A stretch of DNA of 64,000 nucleotides from Doryteuthis pealeii. Its lineage: Eukaryota; Mollusca; Cephalopoda; Myopsida; Loliginidae. The DNA is taken from assembly GCA_023376005.1 (NCBI GenBank), contig CM042181.1, forward strand, positions 23,218,013 to 23,282,012. Direction: 5' to 3'. Below the pieces are notes generated by a model. It searched no databases, was not told the DNA's origin, and saw nothing but the letters and a program-made list of their open reading frames with translations. Of this stretch, positions 52,445 through 63,291 are shown in pieces (the first letter of the stretch is position 1; every line of letters begins with the position of its first letter). Made by a program: the position numbers and the translations under genes.

Positions 52445-52680
52445 GAAGAAAAGGAAAAGACAAAAGGTAGCTTTAGGATTTAGGCTTTATTCATGGTCAT
52501 AGCCACTATGTGATAAAGAAATTCTTCTTGCCCAGTCGTAGTGTCTAGTCCCAGTTAAGGCCTAAGTTCAAATGGCAGAGAGATTATCTTGGGGGCCGGA
52601 AGTGGGTCCTTTTTCCCTCACATGCTTGGAGGATTCTTCTGGTCTGATGGCTCATGGGAGTTGGTTATTTTTTAAATTTT
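52445..52680 (-). repeat. Dispersed repeat family J, copy 2
   Basis: GGCTTTATTCATGGTCATAG, GTGGGTCCTTTTTCCCTCAC and CTGGTCTGATGGCTCATGGG are the inverse of 6245-6510. Confidence 0.65.
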
Positions 52681-52917
52681 AATTCCCACATGGTAACAAC
52701 ATTGAAATAACAACATACACAAACTCTTCCTAATAAAACCCACACTAGGAGAATGGAAACCATCTTTCAGAAAATCCAGAAAGAAAAGTTACTATTCCGA
52801 TTCCACATTGGTCACATAAGACTCACACACTCCTTTATACTATACTTATACAGTATATAGCATGCCAAACACCCATCACTGTTTGTCAGATACACCCATC
52901 ACTTTAAAATACATTGC

Positions 52918-53470
52918 CTACACCTCTGCAGAGGGGTAATCCCCCCTCAATGGGGCCACCTGTTGGCTAGGGGGGGGGCAACTCATGATGCTTAAGAATA
53001 CAATACTGGTGGATGAGAAGTTCATGACATGCAACATTCCATTTAGGCCCTTACTTAGGCTGGACAGGCGATCGGTGAGGCCCCCTCCAATCAATCAGCA
53101 GGTCATGTAAAGCCCTAGCACCTATATGATTGCCCTTATGGCAAACCCCAACCCTTTTTATCATATATGTGCTAGAAGAAATGTGACTGAGGGTCTTCAT
53201 GTCCTGGGAATGACATTAAACTCTATCTGATGGTAAGGTTCCAGTTCTGGAGAATGTGGAGCACCCCTTCATCACCATTGCTCCATGGTCCACTCGGACC
53301 TTGAGTGGTAATATCTGTTAGGGTCCTATCTATGGGTTAAATAGAAAAAATGTGTTTATAAAAAAAAATTGAGTATCCATTAAGAATGAATTTATTTCAA
53401 AACTTTGTCAGCATTAAATGACCCACTGAGGTTGATATGCCGTAAAACAAAACAAACCAAACCAAACTAA
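52918..53470 (+). mobile_element. Dispersed repeat family A, near full length
   Basis: About 550 bp: ACACCTCTGCAGAGGGGTAA, TGGGGCCACCTGTTGGCTAG, CATGTAAAGCCCTAGCACC, CACCCCTTCATCACCATTGC, CTATCTATGGGTTAAATAGA, and the tail GAGGTTGATATGCCGTAAAA with (CAAA/CCAAA) repeats. No coding frame, so it is non-autonomous. Confidence 0.85.
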
Positions 53471-53579
53471 ACCCATCATTGTTAAACATTTTCTCATAGA
53501 ATACAGAGATTTAGTTCTTACTGGACAATGTTCTTTCAACTGTAAAATAGATCACTAATTAGGACTGAGCCTATTCTAG

Positions 53580-53825
53580 TAGTGAACGCCCCAAGCGGAT
53601 TTAACAGGTTTGAATTCAGGGTTTTCCTTCTCCTAGACAGGTTGCCTAACCAAGGTTAGAGCTCAGTCTTCCCTACTATTTACCCATAGCTGGAGGAAGA
53701 ATAGTTGGATTCATACCTTTCCCAAGGGTATTAGCACTATGTGAACTGTAGTTTTGTCCAGGATTTGAACTTGGGTCGATGAGTCCATTTCCTACAACTC
53801 TAACCATTACACCACGACCTCCAAC
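53580..53825 (-). mobile_element. SINE family D copy
   Basis: Reverse orientation. Reads AGCGGATTTAACAGGTTTGA, CATAGCTGGAGGAAGAATAG and CCAAGGGTATTAGCACTATG, ending with the inverse head CAACTCTAACCATTACACCA. Confidence 0.8.
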
Positions 53826-54609
53826 ACAAACAATATGATGGACCTATTTGAAAATGTCAATATGGATATCATTTTTTTTTTTTTAAAGAAATAAAATTGT
53901 ACACAAAATTATAAACACTAGCAGGACCTGTGTATATACCACAGTTTAATAATTTAATTATTACAACGTTTGATATGTTTACTTAAGAGCTATTGCCAAA
54001 TAGTTCAATATGTAAACAGTATGATCATCTTGATTTAACTCTTTCTTAAAAGGAAGGGTGTAAAATATTTACATTGATTTGCCAAAAAAAATCTGTGCGG
54101 AGGCATTTAAAATATCTACATTAATTTGCCGACAGAAAGTGACAAAAACATGACTCGGACCAGTGAAAGAGGGTTTGACAAGCAAACATTATTGCACAAC
54201 AGAATTTTTACAGGGCAGGATTACATGCTCTCATTCAAAGGTTGAACATTGCTATTGAGAGAAACGGTGACTATGTGGAGAAGTAGGGATGTGATCCACA
54301 GAGGACCAGTTTCATTTAGATGCATGGTACATATTCCTGTGTTGATAATTATACCTGTCCTAAACAAAATGGCATTACTTTTTGACTCCCTTATGTGGAA
54401 AAGTAGAGAGGTGATCCACAGAGGAGCAGCTTCATTTTGATGTAGGATACATGTTCCTGTGTTGGTAATTATACCTGTCCTAAACAAAATGGCATTACTT
54501 TTTGACTTAACCTCATACAAATAACATTCTGACATAAATTGCTGTTTATTTAAGTTGTTAAAATTGGTGATTTAATAACAACACTTGCTCCCAAGTTCGA
54601 CACAAAACA

Positions 54610-54660
54610 CCTGACGAAGGCCAAAGGGCACCCCGGCCTGAATATTGTTTATATAACAAT
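54610..54660 (+). other. Hammerhead-like motif
   Basis: CTGACGA, GGCC...GGCC, GAA, then TATTGT...ACAATA. The canonical A-U closing pair of stem III is missing. Related to 34198-34248 and 7951-8000. Confidence 0.3.
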
Positions 54661-54829
54661 AAAATGAGGACAACAGTCCAAAAATCTAAATGATACAAAC
54701 ATATGTTTAATAAAAATGAAGGAAATATAATGTTACAATAAGAAAAAAATTAATGAAAATTATTTTTTAATTTTATTTTTTCTAGTGAATGTTATAGATT
54801 CTTCTTTTCAAAGTCCGACGATGACATCA

Positions 54830-55190
54830 CTCCATGTCTTCAACAATTGTGAACCTCTGATGACTCATTAGTCCAATTCTGGACTTGCAGAAGCAGTCAC
54901 ACACATTGCAGGGGAAATTCCCATCTACATTTGGTTGTTCATGACGACGAAGACGTCGCCGCTCTGCAATCTTCATTATTGAGCTGCTTAGCACCTATGT
55001 GGCAGGTGCTTTGCCAATCCCATCTGTTGGAGGCCAGATCTTTCACGCTTGAAGGTGTGATGTTACATTTCTTCAGTGTTGTCTTAATATGGTCTTTGAA
55101 CCGCTTTTGGGGGGCTCCTGTCCTCCACGTGCCATCTGTGAGTTCACTGTAACGTAGTTTACGTGGGACTCTGTCTAAACCAAAATATCT
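54830..55190 (-). pseudogene. LINE ORF2 C-terminus with zinc-knuckle, frameshifted
   Basis: Minus-strand translation: LRYSELTDGTWRTGAPQKRF, KDHIKTTLKKCNI, DLASNRWDWQS, then in another frame RRRLRRHEQPNVDGNFPC and NVCDCFCKSRIGLMSHQR. The C-x2-C...H motif after an RxxW segment is the usual end of RT proteins in animal non-LTR elements. Truncated upstream. Confidence 0.82.
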
Positions 55191-55498
55191 TCAGATTTGA
55201 TGCAAGGGTTATTTTCATTTATCTTATTTATTTCGTTACTGGGCATGACAGAACTCTCCTAACGTCGTTATAGATAAGACACATGACGAAAAGAAAGCAC
55301 TTTCTTGGCACTTAGAGACGACAGGTAACGGTTGGATTTGTCTATTTATTTTATAGGCTATGCTTTTAAGTCTAACAAACGCGTGAGAAAAGACTCAGAT
55401 AAAATAAAACAATTTAAAACACGATTACTTCCCTTGCCAGTTAAACTCTCCTAACATTCTTATAAAATATACAAGACAAAAAGAAATCACTCTTTTAG

Positions 55499-55560
55499 AT
55501 GGTTGGTTGGTTGGTTGGTTGGTTGGTTCTTACGGCATGTCAACCCTTATTGGGTTATTA
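55499..55560 (-). mobile_element. (GGTT)n plus family A / 5S-SINE tail
   Basis: Seven or so GGTT units are followed by TTACGGCATGTCAACCCTTA. On the minus strand this is a tail ending in (AACC)n, the same order as 56225-56345. Confidence 0.65.
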
Positions 55561-55719
55561 AGAGTTGGCATTGTAATAGGTTTTGTCTCAATTGGGTCAA
55601 TGTGTGCTCTGGTTCTAATTGCTAAGTGGATCATATTCACTTCATTATACATTCAAAACAGATATTAGGTGTTATTTATTACCAAATTCTACAGTATTGA
55701 AATTTAAGTTGGAGGTGCA

Positions 55720-55880
55720 TTTTCTAATGGTTAGGGCTGTGAGAAATGGACTCATCGACCCAAGTTCAAATCCTGGATGAAGCTACAGTTCACATAGCGC
55801 TAATACCCTTGGGAAAGGTATGAATCCAACTATTCTCCCTCCAGCTATGATTTAACCTTGGTTAGGCAACCTGTCTTTTG
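55720..55880 (+). mobile_element. SINE family D, 5' part
   Basis: GGACTCATCGACCCAAGTTC, AAATCCTGGATGAAGC, AGCGCTAATACCCTTGGGAA and CCCTCCAGCTATGATTTAAC. It merges on the right into the inverted-repeat arm. Confidence 0.75.
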
Positions 55881-56169
55881 GCCTTCGTCAGGTGTTTTGT
55901 GTTGAACTTGGGAGCAAGTGTTGTTATTAATTCACCAATTTTAACAACTTAAATAAACAGCAATTTATGTCAGAATGTTATTTGTATGAGGGTGAGTCAA
56001 AGAGTAATGCCACTTTGTCCTCTGTGGATCCCATCCCTACTTCTCCATATAGTCACTGTTTCTCTCAATAGCAATGTTCCACCCTCAAATGAGAGCATAT
56101 ACGAGGGTGAATCAAAAAGTAATGCCATTTTGTTTAGGACAGGTATAATTACCAACACAAGAACATGTA

Positions 56170-56345
56170 TCAGTGATGAGCCTGTTCAATACTTAATTGG
56201 GTAACCACTTAAGCAACAGAAGGTACTGTAAGGAACCTGAGTCTTTTATTATACAAAATGACTTGATTTGGCATTAAATGACCTGAAAAAGATTGATATG
56301 CCATAAAACAAACCAACCAGCCAACCAACCAACCAACCAACCAGC
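56170..56345 (+). mobile_element. 5S-rRNA-headed SINE with family A-type tail
   Basis: GATGAGCCTGTTCAATACTT and AATTGGGTAACCACTT are the 3' half of the 5S head. Then come GGAACCTGAGTC, ATGACTTGATTTGGCATTAA, TTGATATGCCATAAAACAAA and (CCAA)n. Same composite order as 34740-34921; 5' truncated. Confidence 0.8.
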
Positions 56346-56351
56346 CAACCA

Positions 56352-57380
56352 ACTATTGTATGGCTGCACCACTTGGACTCTTGCTTGGCAGCATATATAT
56401 ATTTACCAACTCCTCCGCACGAGCAGGATACGACACAAGGTCCATTTCTTAAGCGGAGTTCAACAGGTTTGAATTCAGAGTTTTCCTTCTCCTAGACTGG
56501 TTACCTAGCCATGGTTAAAGGCGACGAGTCCATTTACCATGACTTTAACCATTACACCACGCGCTTGGCAGCATATATGCAAAGGAAAGGCATAGACTGC
56601 TATAGACAGGTTATTGGTCATATTGAAATCTGATCTCTCTGATAAGATAAAGTGTGAATTCTTCCAAGCTGTAGCCATGTCAGTACTATTGTATGGCTGC
56701 ACCACTTGGACTCTTGCTTGGCAGCATATATGCAAAGGAAAGGCATAGACTGCTATAGACAGGTTATTGGTCATATTGAAATCTGATCTCTCTGATAAGA
56801 TAAAGTGTGAATTCTTCCAAGCTGTAGCCATGTCAGTACTATTGTATGGCTGCACCACTTGGACTCTTGCTTGGCAGCATATATGCAAAGGAATGGCATA
56901 GACTGCTATAGACAGATTATTGGTCATATGGAAATCTGATCTCTCTGATAAGATAAAGTGTGAATTCTTCCAAGCTGTAGCCATGTCAGTGCTACTGTAT
57001 GGCTGCACCATTTGAACAAAATGTTTTTAGAAAAGGTTAGATGGGAACTATGCAAGGATGCTGCTTGCTGTCTTGAACAAATCTTGGAAGTCTCATCCTC
57101 ACAAGGAAACATCTCTATGGCCACTTGCCTCCCATCACACAAACCATCTAAGTAAGAGGAACAAGACATGCTGGAAACTGCTGGACAAGCAAGGACAAAC
57201 CCTTAAGTAATGTTCTCTCTGGACACACCAGTGTAGGCCAACTAGCAAAAACCTACTTCAATCAGCTCTGTGTGGATTCTGGATGGTGCACAGAGGATCT
57301 CTCAGGGGTGATGACTAATAGGGACTGTTGGTGAGAGAGAGTCAAAGGAATCTTTGTTGCTAGTATGATCTGATGATGAT
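56352..57380 (+). pseudogene. LINE RT fragment tandemly repeated in 153-bp units
   Basis: TTGGCAGCATATATGC begins units at 56565, 56718 and 56871; a partial unit precedes at 56352-56398. Each unit encodes TAIDRLLVI...KSDLSDKIKCEFFQAVAM and SVLLYGCTTWTL, the conserved segment after the RT palm. After the last unit the protein-like sequence continues to 57380 (RLDGNYARMLLAVLNKSWKS) with stops. The 153-base period is exactly 51 codons. The long minus-strand frame here is a shadow. Confidence 0.85.
56399..56562 (-). mobile_element. SINE family D, internally deleted, with 16-bp target duplication
   Basis: Flanked by GCTTGGCAGCATATAT at 56383-56398 and 56563-56578. The 3' end (ACCAACTCCTCCGCACGAGC) and the inverse tRNA head (CATGACTTTAACCATTACAC) are present. 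The central part is missing at TAGCCATGGTTAAAGGCGAC. Confidence 0.9.
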
Positions 57381-57449
57381 TATGTAAAGGTTTAATTATA
57401 ATCATAACTTCTCCATTGTATCTTTTGTCTCTAACCATTTGTATGATAT

Positions 57450-60114
57450 CATATCAAGTATTCCTATCTAATACAAATAATTTTCACACAGTTGCATGGT
57501 TTCAATTATTTCTATCTAATACAATTAATGTGCACGCAGTTATGTAGTTTCAAGTAATTAATAATAATAATAATAATCCTTAGTAAACAATTATAGCTTC
57601 AAGTAACTATTCTTAATACAAATAATTTGTACACAGTTATATGGTTTCAAGTAACTAATAATAATAATCCCTAGTAAACAATTATAGCTTCAAGTAACTA
57701 TTCTTAATACAAATAATTTGCACACAGTTATATGGTTTCAAGTAACTAATAATAATAATCCTTAGTAAACAATTATAGCTTCAACTAACTATTCTTAATA
57801 CAAATGATTTGCACACAGTTATATGGTTTCAAAACTAATAATAATAATCCTTAGTAAACAATTATAGCTTCAAGTAACTATTCTTAATACAAATGATTTG
57901 CACACAGTTATATGGTTTCAAGTAACTAATAATAATAATCCTTAGTAAACAATTATAGCTTCAAGTAACTATTCTTAATACAAATAATTTGCACACAGTT
58001 ATATGGTTTCAAGTAACTAATAATAATAATCCTTAGTAAAAAATTATAGCTTCAAGTAACTATTCTTAATACAAATGATTTGCACACAGTTATATGGTTT
58101 CAAGTAACTAATAATAATAATCCTTAGCAAACAATTATAGCTTCAAGTAACTATTCTTAATACAAATAATTTGCACACAGTTATGTAGTTTCAAGTAATT
58201 AATAATAATAATAATCCTTAGTAAACAATTATAGCTTCAAGTAACTATTCTTAATACAAATAATTTGCACACAGTTGTGCAGTTTCAAGTAATTAATAAT
58301 AATAATAATCCTTAGTAAACAATTATAGCTTCAAGTAACTATTCTTAATACAAATAATTTGCACACAGTTATGTAGTTTCAAGTAATTAATAATAATAAT
58401 AATCCTTAGTAAACAATTATAGCTTCAAGTAACTATTCTTAATACAAATGATTTGCACACAGTTATATGGTTTCAAGTAACTAATAATAATAATCCTTAG
58501 TAAACAATTATAGCTTCAAGTAACTATTCTTAATACAAATAATTTGCACACAGTTATATGGTTTCAAGTAACTAATAATAATAATCCTTAGTAAAAAATT
58601 ATAGCTTCAAGTAACTATTCTTAATACAAATGATTTGCACACAGTTATATGGTTTCAAGTAACTAATAATAATAATCATTAGTAAACAATTATAGCTTCA
58701 AGTAACTATTCTTAATACAAATAATTTGCACACAGTTATGTAGTTTCAAGTAATTAATAATAATAATAATCCTTAGTAAACAATTATAGCTTCAAGTAAC
58801 TATTCTTAATACAAATAATTTGCACACAGTTATATGGTTTCAAGTAACTAATAATAATAATCCTTAGTAAACAATTATAGCTTCAAGTAACTATTCTTAA
58901 TACAAATAATTTGCACACAGTTATATGGTTTCAAGTAACTAATAATAATAATCCTTAGTAAACAATTATAGCTTCAAGTAACTATTCTTAATACAAATAA
59001 TTTGCACACAGTTATGTAGTTTCAAGTAATTAATAATAATAATAATCCTTAGTAAACAATTATAGCTTCAAGTAACTATTCTTAATACAAATGATTTGCA
59101 CACAGTTATATGGTTTCAAGTAACTAATAATAATAATCCTTAGTAAAAAATTATAGCTTCAAGTAACTATTCTTAATACAAATGATTTGCACACAGTTAT
59201 ATGGTTTCAAGTAACTAATAATAATAATCCTTAGTAAACAATTATAGCTTCAAGTAACTATTCTTAATACAAATAATTTGCACACAGTTATATGGTTTCA
59301 AGTAACTAATAATAATAATCCTTAGTAAAAAATTATAGCTTCAAGTAACTATTCTTAATACAAATGATTTGCACACAGTTATATGGTTTCAAGTAACTAA
59401 TAATAATAATCCTTAGTAAACAATTATAGCTTCAAGTAACTGTTCTTAATACAAATAATTTGCACACAGTTATATGGTTTCAAGTAACTAATAATAATAA
59501 TCCTTAGTAAACAATTATAGCTTCAAGTAACTATTCTTAATACAAATGATTTGCACACAGTTATATGGTTTCAAGTAACTAATAATAATAATCCTTAGTA
59601 AACAATTATAGCTTCAAGTAACTATTCTTAATACAAATAATTTGCACACAGTTATATGGTTTCAAGTAACTAATAATAATAATCCTTAGTAAACAATTAT
59701 AGCTTCAAGTAACTGTTCTTAATACAAATAATTTGCACACAGTTATATGGTTTCAAGTAACTAATAATAATAATCCTTAGTAAACAATTATAGCTTCAAG
59801 TAACTATTCTTAATACAAATGATTTGCATACAGTTATATGGTTTCAAGTAACTAATAATAATAATCCTTAGTAAACAATTATAGATTCAAGTAACTATTC
59901 TTAATACAAATAATTTGCACACAGTTATATGGTTTCAAGTAACTAATAATAATAATCCTTAGTAAACAATTATAGCTTCAAGTAACTATTCTTAATACAA
60001 ATAATTTGCACACAGTTATATGGTTTCAAGTAACTAATAATAATAATCCTTAGTAAACAATTATAATTTCAAGTAACTATTCTTAATACAAATAATTTGC
60101 ACACAGTTATATGG
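57450..60114. repeat. 91-94 bp satellite, about 28 units
   Basis: The 91-bp unit contains CCTTAGTAAACAATTATAGC, TTCAAGTAACTATTCTTAAT and TTTGCACACAGTTATATGGT, then an (AAT)n run. A second form is 94 bp with GTAGTTTCAAGTAATTAAT and one more AAT. Units also differ at AAATAATTT/AAATGATTT and AAACAATTA/AAAAAATTA. First units at 57450-57580 are the most diverged. No coding capacity. Confidence 0.95.
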
Positions 60115-60487
60115 CATCTTTTCAATATTTTCAATTTTTTTTTCGCTTGTGCTATTTTTGCCAGTGCCAATTCTTACCAATGGCCGTCAATAACACCCAG
60201 CCAATGAAATTCTAATAAAAATGTTGTCTTGTTAGCATTATTTTATTCATTACTTGTTGTAATGACAAACGATAACACCAATAAAAAATTTTGGAAAGCT
60301 TTATTCTACTTAGAATAATTGGTACACTTATTGAGAGTTTATATAGTCCAGTATTCACTAGAGAGTTCTCCAAAGGAGAGGTAATCATAAAATAGGGAAG
60401 GTAAGTCTCTATTACTTATTACACTTGTGTGTTTTGTCCTGCATTGGATAATTGGATGAAGTTCTTTCACACTGCAACTGTGTGGGT

Positions 60488-60690
60488 TATTTCCTATAAG
60501 TCTAACATGATCAAAGGGGAACCACTCTTGACTGATAAATTATTTATTCATTTATTGATCTACTAGGAAAAAAGAAGACGGGGTTAGGGTTTGTGTTAGT
60601 GTTAGTGTTAGGGTTAGTTTAATGGGAAAATAAATAAATAATTTATCAGTCAGGAGTGGTTCCCCTTTGATCATGTTATAGGAAATAACC
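60488..60690. mobile_element. Long-TIR foldback MITE with telomere-like interior
   Basis: Arms GGTTATTTCCTATAA, GATCAAAGGGGAACCACTC and inverses enclose GGGGTTAGGGTTTGTGTTAG and GTGTTAGGGTTAG. Flanking ACTGTGTG/ACTGTGTT is a possible 8-bp target duplication, as for hAT-type elements. Confidence 0.8.
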
Positions 60691-60782
60691 ACTGTGTTTT
60701 TACCATTCACCATCAATAACACCCAATCAATGCAATCTAATGAAATAGTTGTCTCATTAACATTATATTATACTCATTACTT

Positions 60783-61069
60783 GAAGCCCGTGGTGTAATG
60801 GTTAAAGTCATGGAAAATGGACTCGTCGCCCCGAGTTCAAATCCTGGATGTGATAATTTGTATTTCACTTAGCACTAATACCCTTGGGAAAGGTATGAAT
60901 CCTACTCTCCCTCCAGCTATGGATAAATAGTAGGGCAGACTGGGCTCTTTAACCTTGGTTAGGCAACCGGTCTAGGAGAAAGAAAACTCTGAATTCAAAC
61001 CTGTTGAACTCCACTTAAGAAATTGACCTTGTGTCACATCCTGCTCGTGTGGAGGGGTTGGTAAATATA
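60783..61069 (+). mobile_element. SINE family D, full-length reference copy with 14-bp target duplication
   Basis: Flanked by TATACTCATTACTT at 60769-60782 and 61070-61083. Head GAAGCCCGTGGTGTAATGGT with B box CGAGTTCAAATCCTGG, body CTAATACCCTTGGGAAAGG, GGATAAATAGTAGGGCAGAC and GGTTAGGCAACCGGTCTAGG, end CTGCTCGTGTGGAGGGGTTG. Confidence 0.93.
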
Positions 61070-61256
61070 TATACTCATTACTTATGTGTTATGTGATGCA
61101 TTGGTCAGTTGGATGAAGTCCTCTCACATTGCTACTGTGTTGTCATCTCATCTCATTTCTGTTAAGTTCCATGACATCAACATTTTATTGGGGATTTATG
61201 TGAGTAATAATTATCCCAACTCTACTATTATCAGTGTGCATGGCTGTTGGCTCCCT

Positions 61257-61358
61257 TGCGTTGCATTATCGTACAACGGAAGAGGAAGATTCTGGCAAAA
61301 AGACAAAGAGAAAGATAAAAATATATATTTAAAAAAAAGGGAGAACAGAAGAGAGGTC
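61257..61358 (+). repeat. Truncated copy of the LTR-like 5' end
   Basis: GTTGCATTATCGTACAACGG, AGGAAGATTCTGGCAAAAAG and ACAGAAGAGAGGTC match 61985-62083. It breaks exactly where the segmental duplicate starts. Confidence 0.85.
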
Positions 61359-61981
61359 ATTTCAATAGTTTATTAGAAATGAATTACACAGGATAGGTTA
61401 CAAACTAGGAATTAGCAGGCTTTAGTTGTTTCCCCAGATCATAAATAAAAACCCTACAATTTATTAAGAAACTTTATTTGGGACACATCAAGTTCCCCCA
61501 GGACTCATTCAAAGCAAATATGTGCATCCCAGGATGCACTAAATTAAAAAGCTATCAGCAGAGATGCTGATAGGTACGCATCCTGCATCACTGACACATA
61601 AAAATCTAAAAGGATGCAGAAAAATTTTATCCATGCATCCCAGTGTTTTTTTTTTTCTTCCCCTACTTTCCAGCTAATTGTAAATACATTTCAATATTTT
61701 CTTGAAAACGAATTACACTGTATGGAGTACAAGGTAGGGGTTAGATGGTTTTAGTTGTTCATAATAAATTGCAGACTTATTATCTAAGAAACTTTCATTG
61801 GGACCCATCAAATATTCCCCAGGGACTCATTCAAAGCAAATATGTGCATCCTAGGATGCACTAAATTAAAAACAATCAGCATCATTATTTATGAAAACTT
61901 TGGTCAAAAACTTTAAATGTCTGATGGCATAGAAGAATTAAAAAAGGGAGAAAAAAAAAGGTAGCACAATTCTCTAGTCTT
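61359..61981. repeat. Segmental duplicate of 27268-27885
   Basis: Contains the right part of one MITE B and a complete second MITE B (61562-61882), then GGTCAAAAACTTTAAATGTC and CACAATTCTCTAGTCTTA. It is collinear with the intron 2 segment at 27.3-27.9 kb, including the head-to-tail MITE junction. The open frame at 61086-61376 spans the junction and is not a gene. Confidence 0.9.
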
Positions 61982-61983
61982 AT

Positions 61984-62431
61984 TGTTGCATTATCATGCA
62001 ACGGAAGAGGAAGCTTCCGGCAAAAAGACAAAGAGAAAGATAAAAATATATATCTAAAAAAAAAAGATAGAACAGAAGAGAGGTCTTTCGGTCAAGAAGC
62101 AGGGAGAAGATGAAGAAATAGATAAAAGAAAAAAGGAAAACGGAGGCGGAGTCTTCCGGCGAAGAGGAAGATAAAGAAATATATATGTCCGTTATCAGAT
62201 CAAACAATAAAAATGCGTGGGCATATTTATTGTATAAAAAGACCAGCGGATGAAGGGTCAAGTCAGTCCCCAGCAGCAGCCGAGAAGGTAACTTCGTCGT
62301 CTCCCGTATCAACCACCCTCGGAAGTTGTCGCCCCTCACCACCAACACACCGAAGAAAATAAAGACGGGTCATATTTTTATATATATGTGTCTGTGGTTT
62401 CATTGAAGTCCAGTCAAACGGCTATACAACA
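61984..62431 (+). mobile_element. Candidate solo LTR
   Basis: Begins TGTTGCATTA and ends CTATACAACA (TGTTG/CAACA termini). TATAAAAA at 62233-62240, GC-richer transcript-like sequence after it, and AATAAA at 62358-62363. This order fits an LTR of about 448 bp. No clean 5-bp target duplication, and no primer-binding site or internal domain adjacent. Confidence 0.5.
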
Positions 62432-63180
62432 TCTTGGAGCTCATCCGTCTTTGACAGCTATTGTTTTAATGATGCTGGGTGTCCACCTCACCACCTCCCA
62501 CCTCACCAGACCAGACGATGCATGCCTGATGGGGGTGCCTGTTTAGTCACTGACAACCTGACCATGGAACAGGTAGTACTAGTTTACATGGTACTAGTTG
62601 CAGATAAGAAAGAAGACTAGTCTTGTCCTGACTTAACTATAGCTTCATACAGACATGAAATGAATATATCAATATAGATGTATATCTCAGAGAGAAAAGG
62701 GTGGATTTTGGGAAACTATTTTGATTGTATTGGAAGCATGGAAAAATAGTCTACAGAAGTCTTTGACAAAAGGTGAAGGCCACCTGAAATATTAGGATTA
62801 ATAATAGATAAGATTAAAAACACAATGTTCATTACTTTGAAATTTAATTATCATTATATTTTTCCATGAGTTTTTTCATGTATTGGCCAGTTGGATAAAG
62901 TCCTCTCACATTGCTACTGTGTTGTCATCTCATTTCTGTTAAGCCACAAATTCTCAGCAGACAAATGACCTCATTTATGCTCAGTTTGGTGAGTCAAGTC
63001 GTTTTGAGTGACACATAAGGGATGACAGATGTTACAGTTCAAGTAACTAGAAGTTTTTGTTACAGTATCAATTGGATACAAATCCAAATCCTGTTTACAT
63101 TGCATGACGACAGAACAGAACAATACCCACATTGGCTTCTGTTGACTCAATTTATTTCATATGAAGCAATCACATACCTG
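62432..63180. other. Intergenic, no gene recognised
   Basis: Mostly unique-looking DNA. 62875-62945 repeats the GGATAAAGTCCTCTCACATT unit seen at 61100. The open frame at 63022-63273 shows no recognisable domain. Confidence 0.35.
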
Positions 63181-63181
63181 G

Positions 63182-63252
63182 ACAAGGACCTCATGGCTAT
63201 CTTTTGGCTATTGTCTATAGATAATAGTCAAAGGGTAGCCATGAGGTCCTTG
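63182..63252. repeat. Near-perfect palindrome beside the 48-bp satellite
   Basis: ACAAGGACCTCATGGCTATC pairs with GGTAGCCATGAGGTCCTTGT, continuing through CTATTGTCTATAG/ATAATAG to a tiny loop. A related half unit occurs at 63702-63745. Confidence 0.88.
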
Positions 63253-63291
63253 TATAATTGTAAACTAGTCTAATAATCACATGGCTTTTAA

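Larger units (their letters stand above)
54217..56110. mobile_element. Large inverted-repeat block around LINE remains
   Basis: The left arm (54217-54624) and right arm (55862-56110) are inverses: TGAGAGAAACGGTGACTATG, TTGTTAAAATTGGTGA and CTGACGAAGGCC reappear inverted on the right. Mariner-like ends TACGAGGGTGAATCAAAAAG and ATGAGGGTGAGTCAAAG lie on the right arm. The left arm carries an extra ~120-bp tandem duplication (AAATGGCATTACTTTTTGAC twice). Confidence 0.75.
60160..61170. repeat. Tandem ~430-bp sequence interrupted by a MITE and a SINE
   Basis: 60177-60250 (CAATAACACCCAGCCAATGA, TGTTGTCTTGTTAGCATTA) is repeated at 60705-60780, and 60415-60485 (TTGGATGAAGTTCTTTCACA) is repeated at 61100-61145 and again at 62890-62935. 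The nested insertions split the copies. Confidence 0.75.

Noticed and set aside
56505..57011. 168-residue open frame on the minus strand with repeated peptide blocks
   Set aside because: It is the antisense shadow of the 153-bp tandem LINE RT units; the repeat period is a multiple of three, which keeps several frames open.
57450..60114. CRISPR-like regular repeats
   Set aside because: Units are contiguous 91-94 bp satellite monomers without unique spacers, in a eukaryotic intergenic region.
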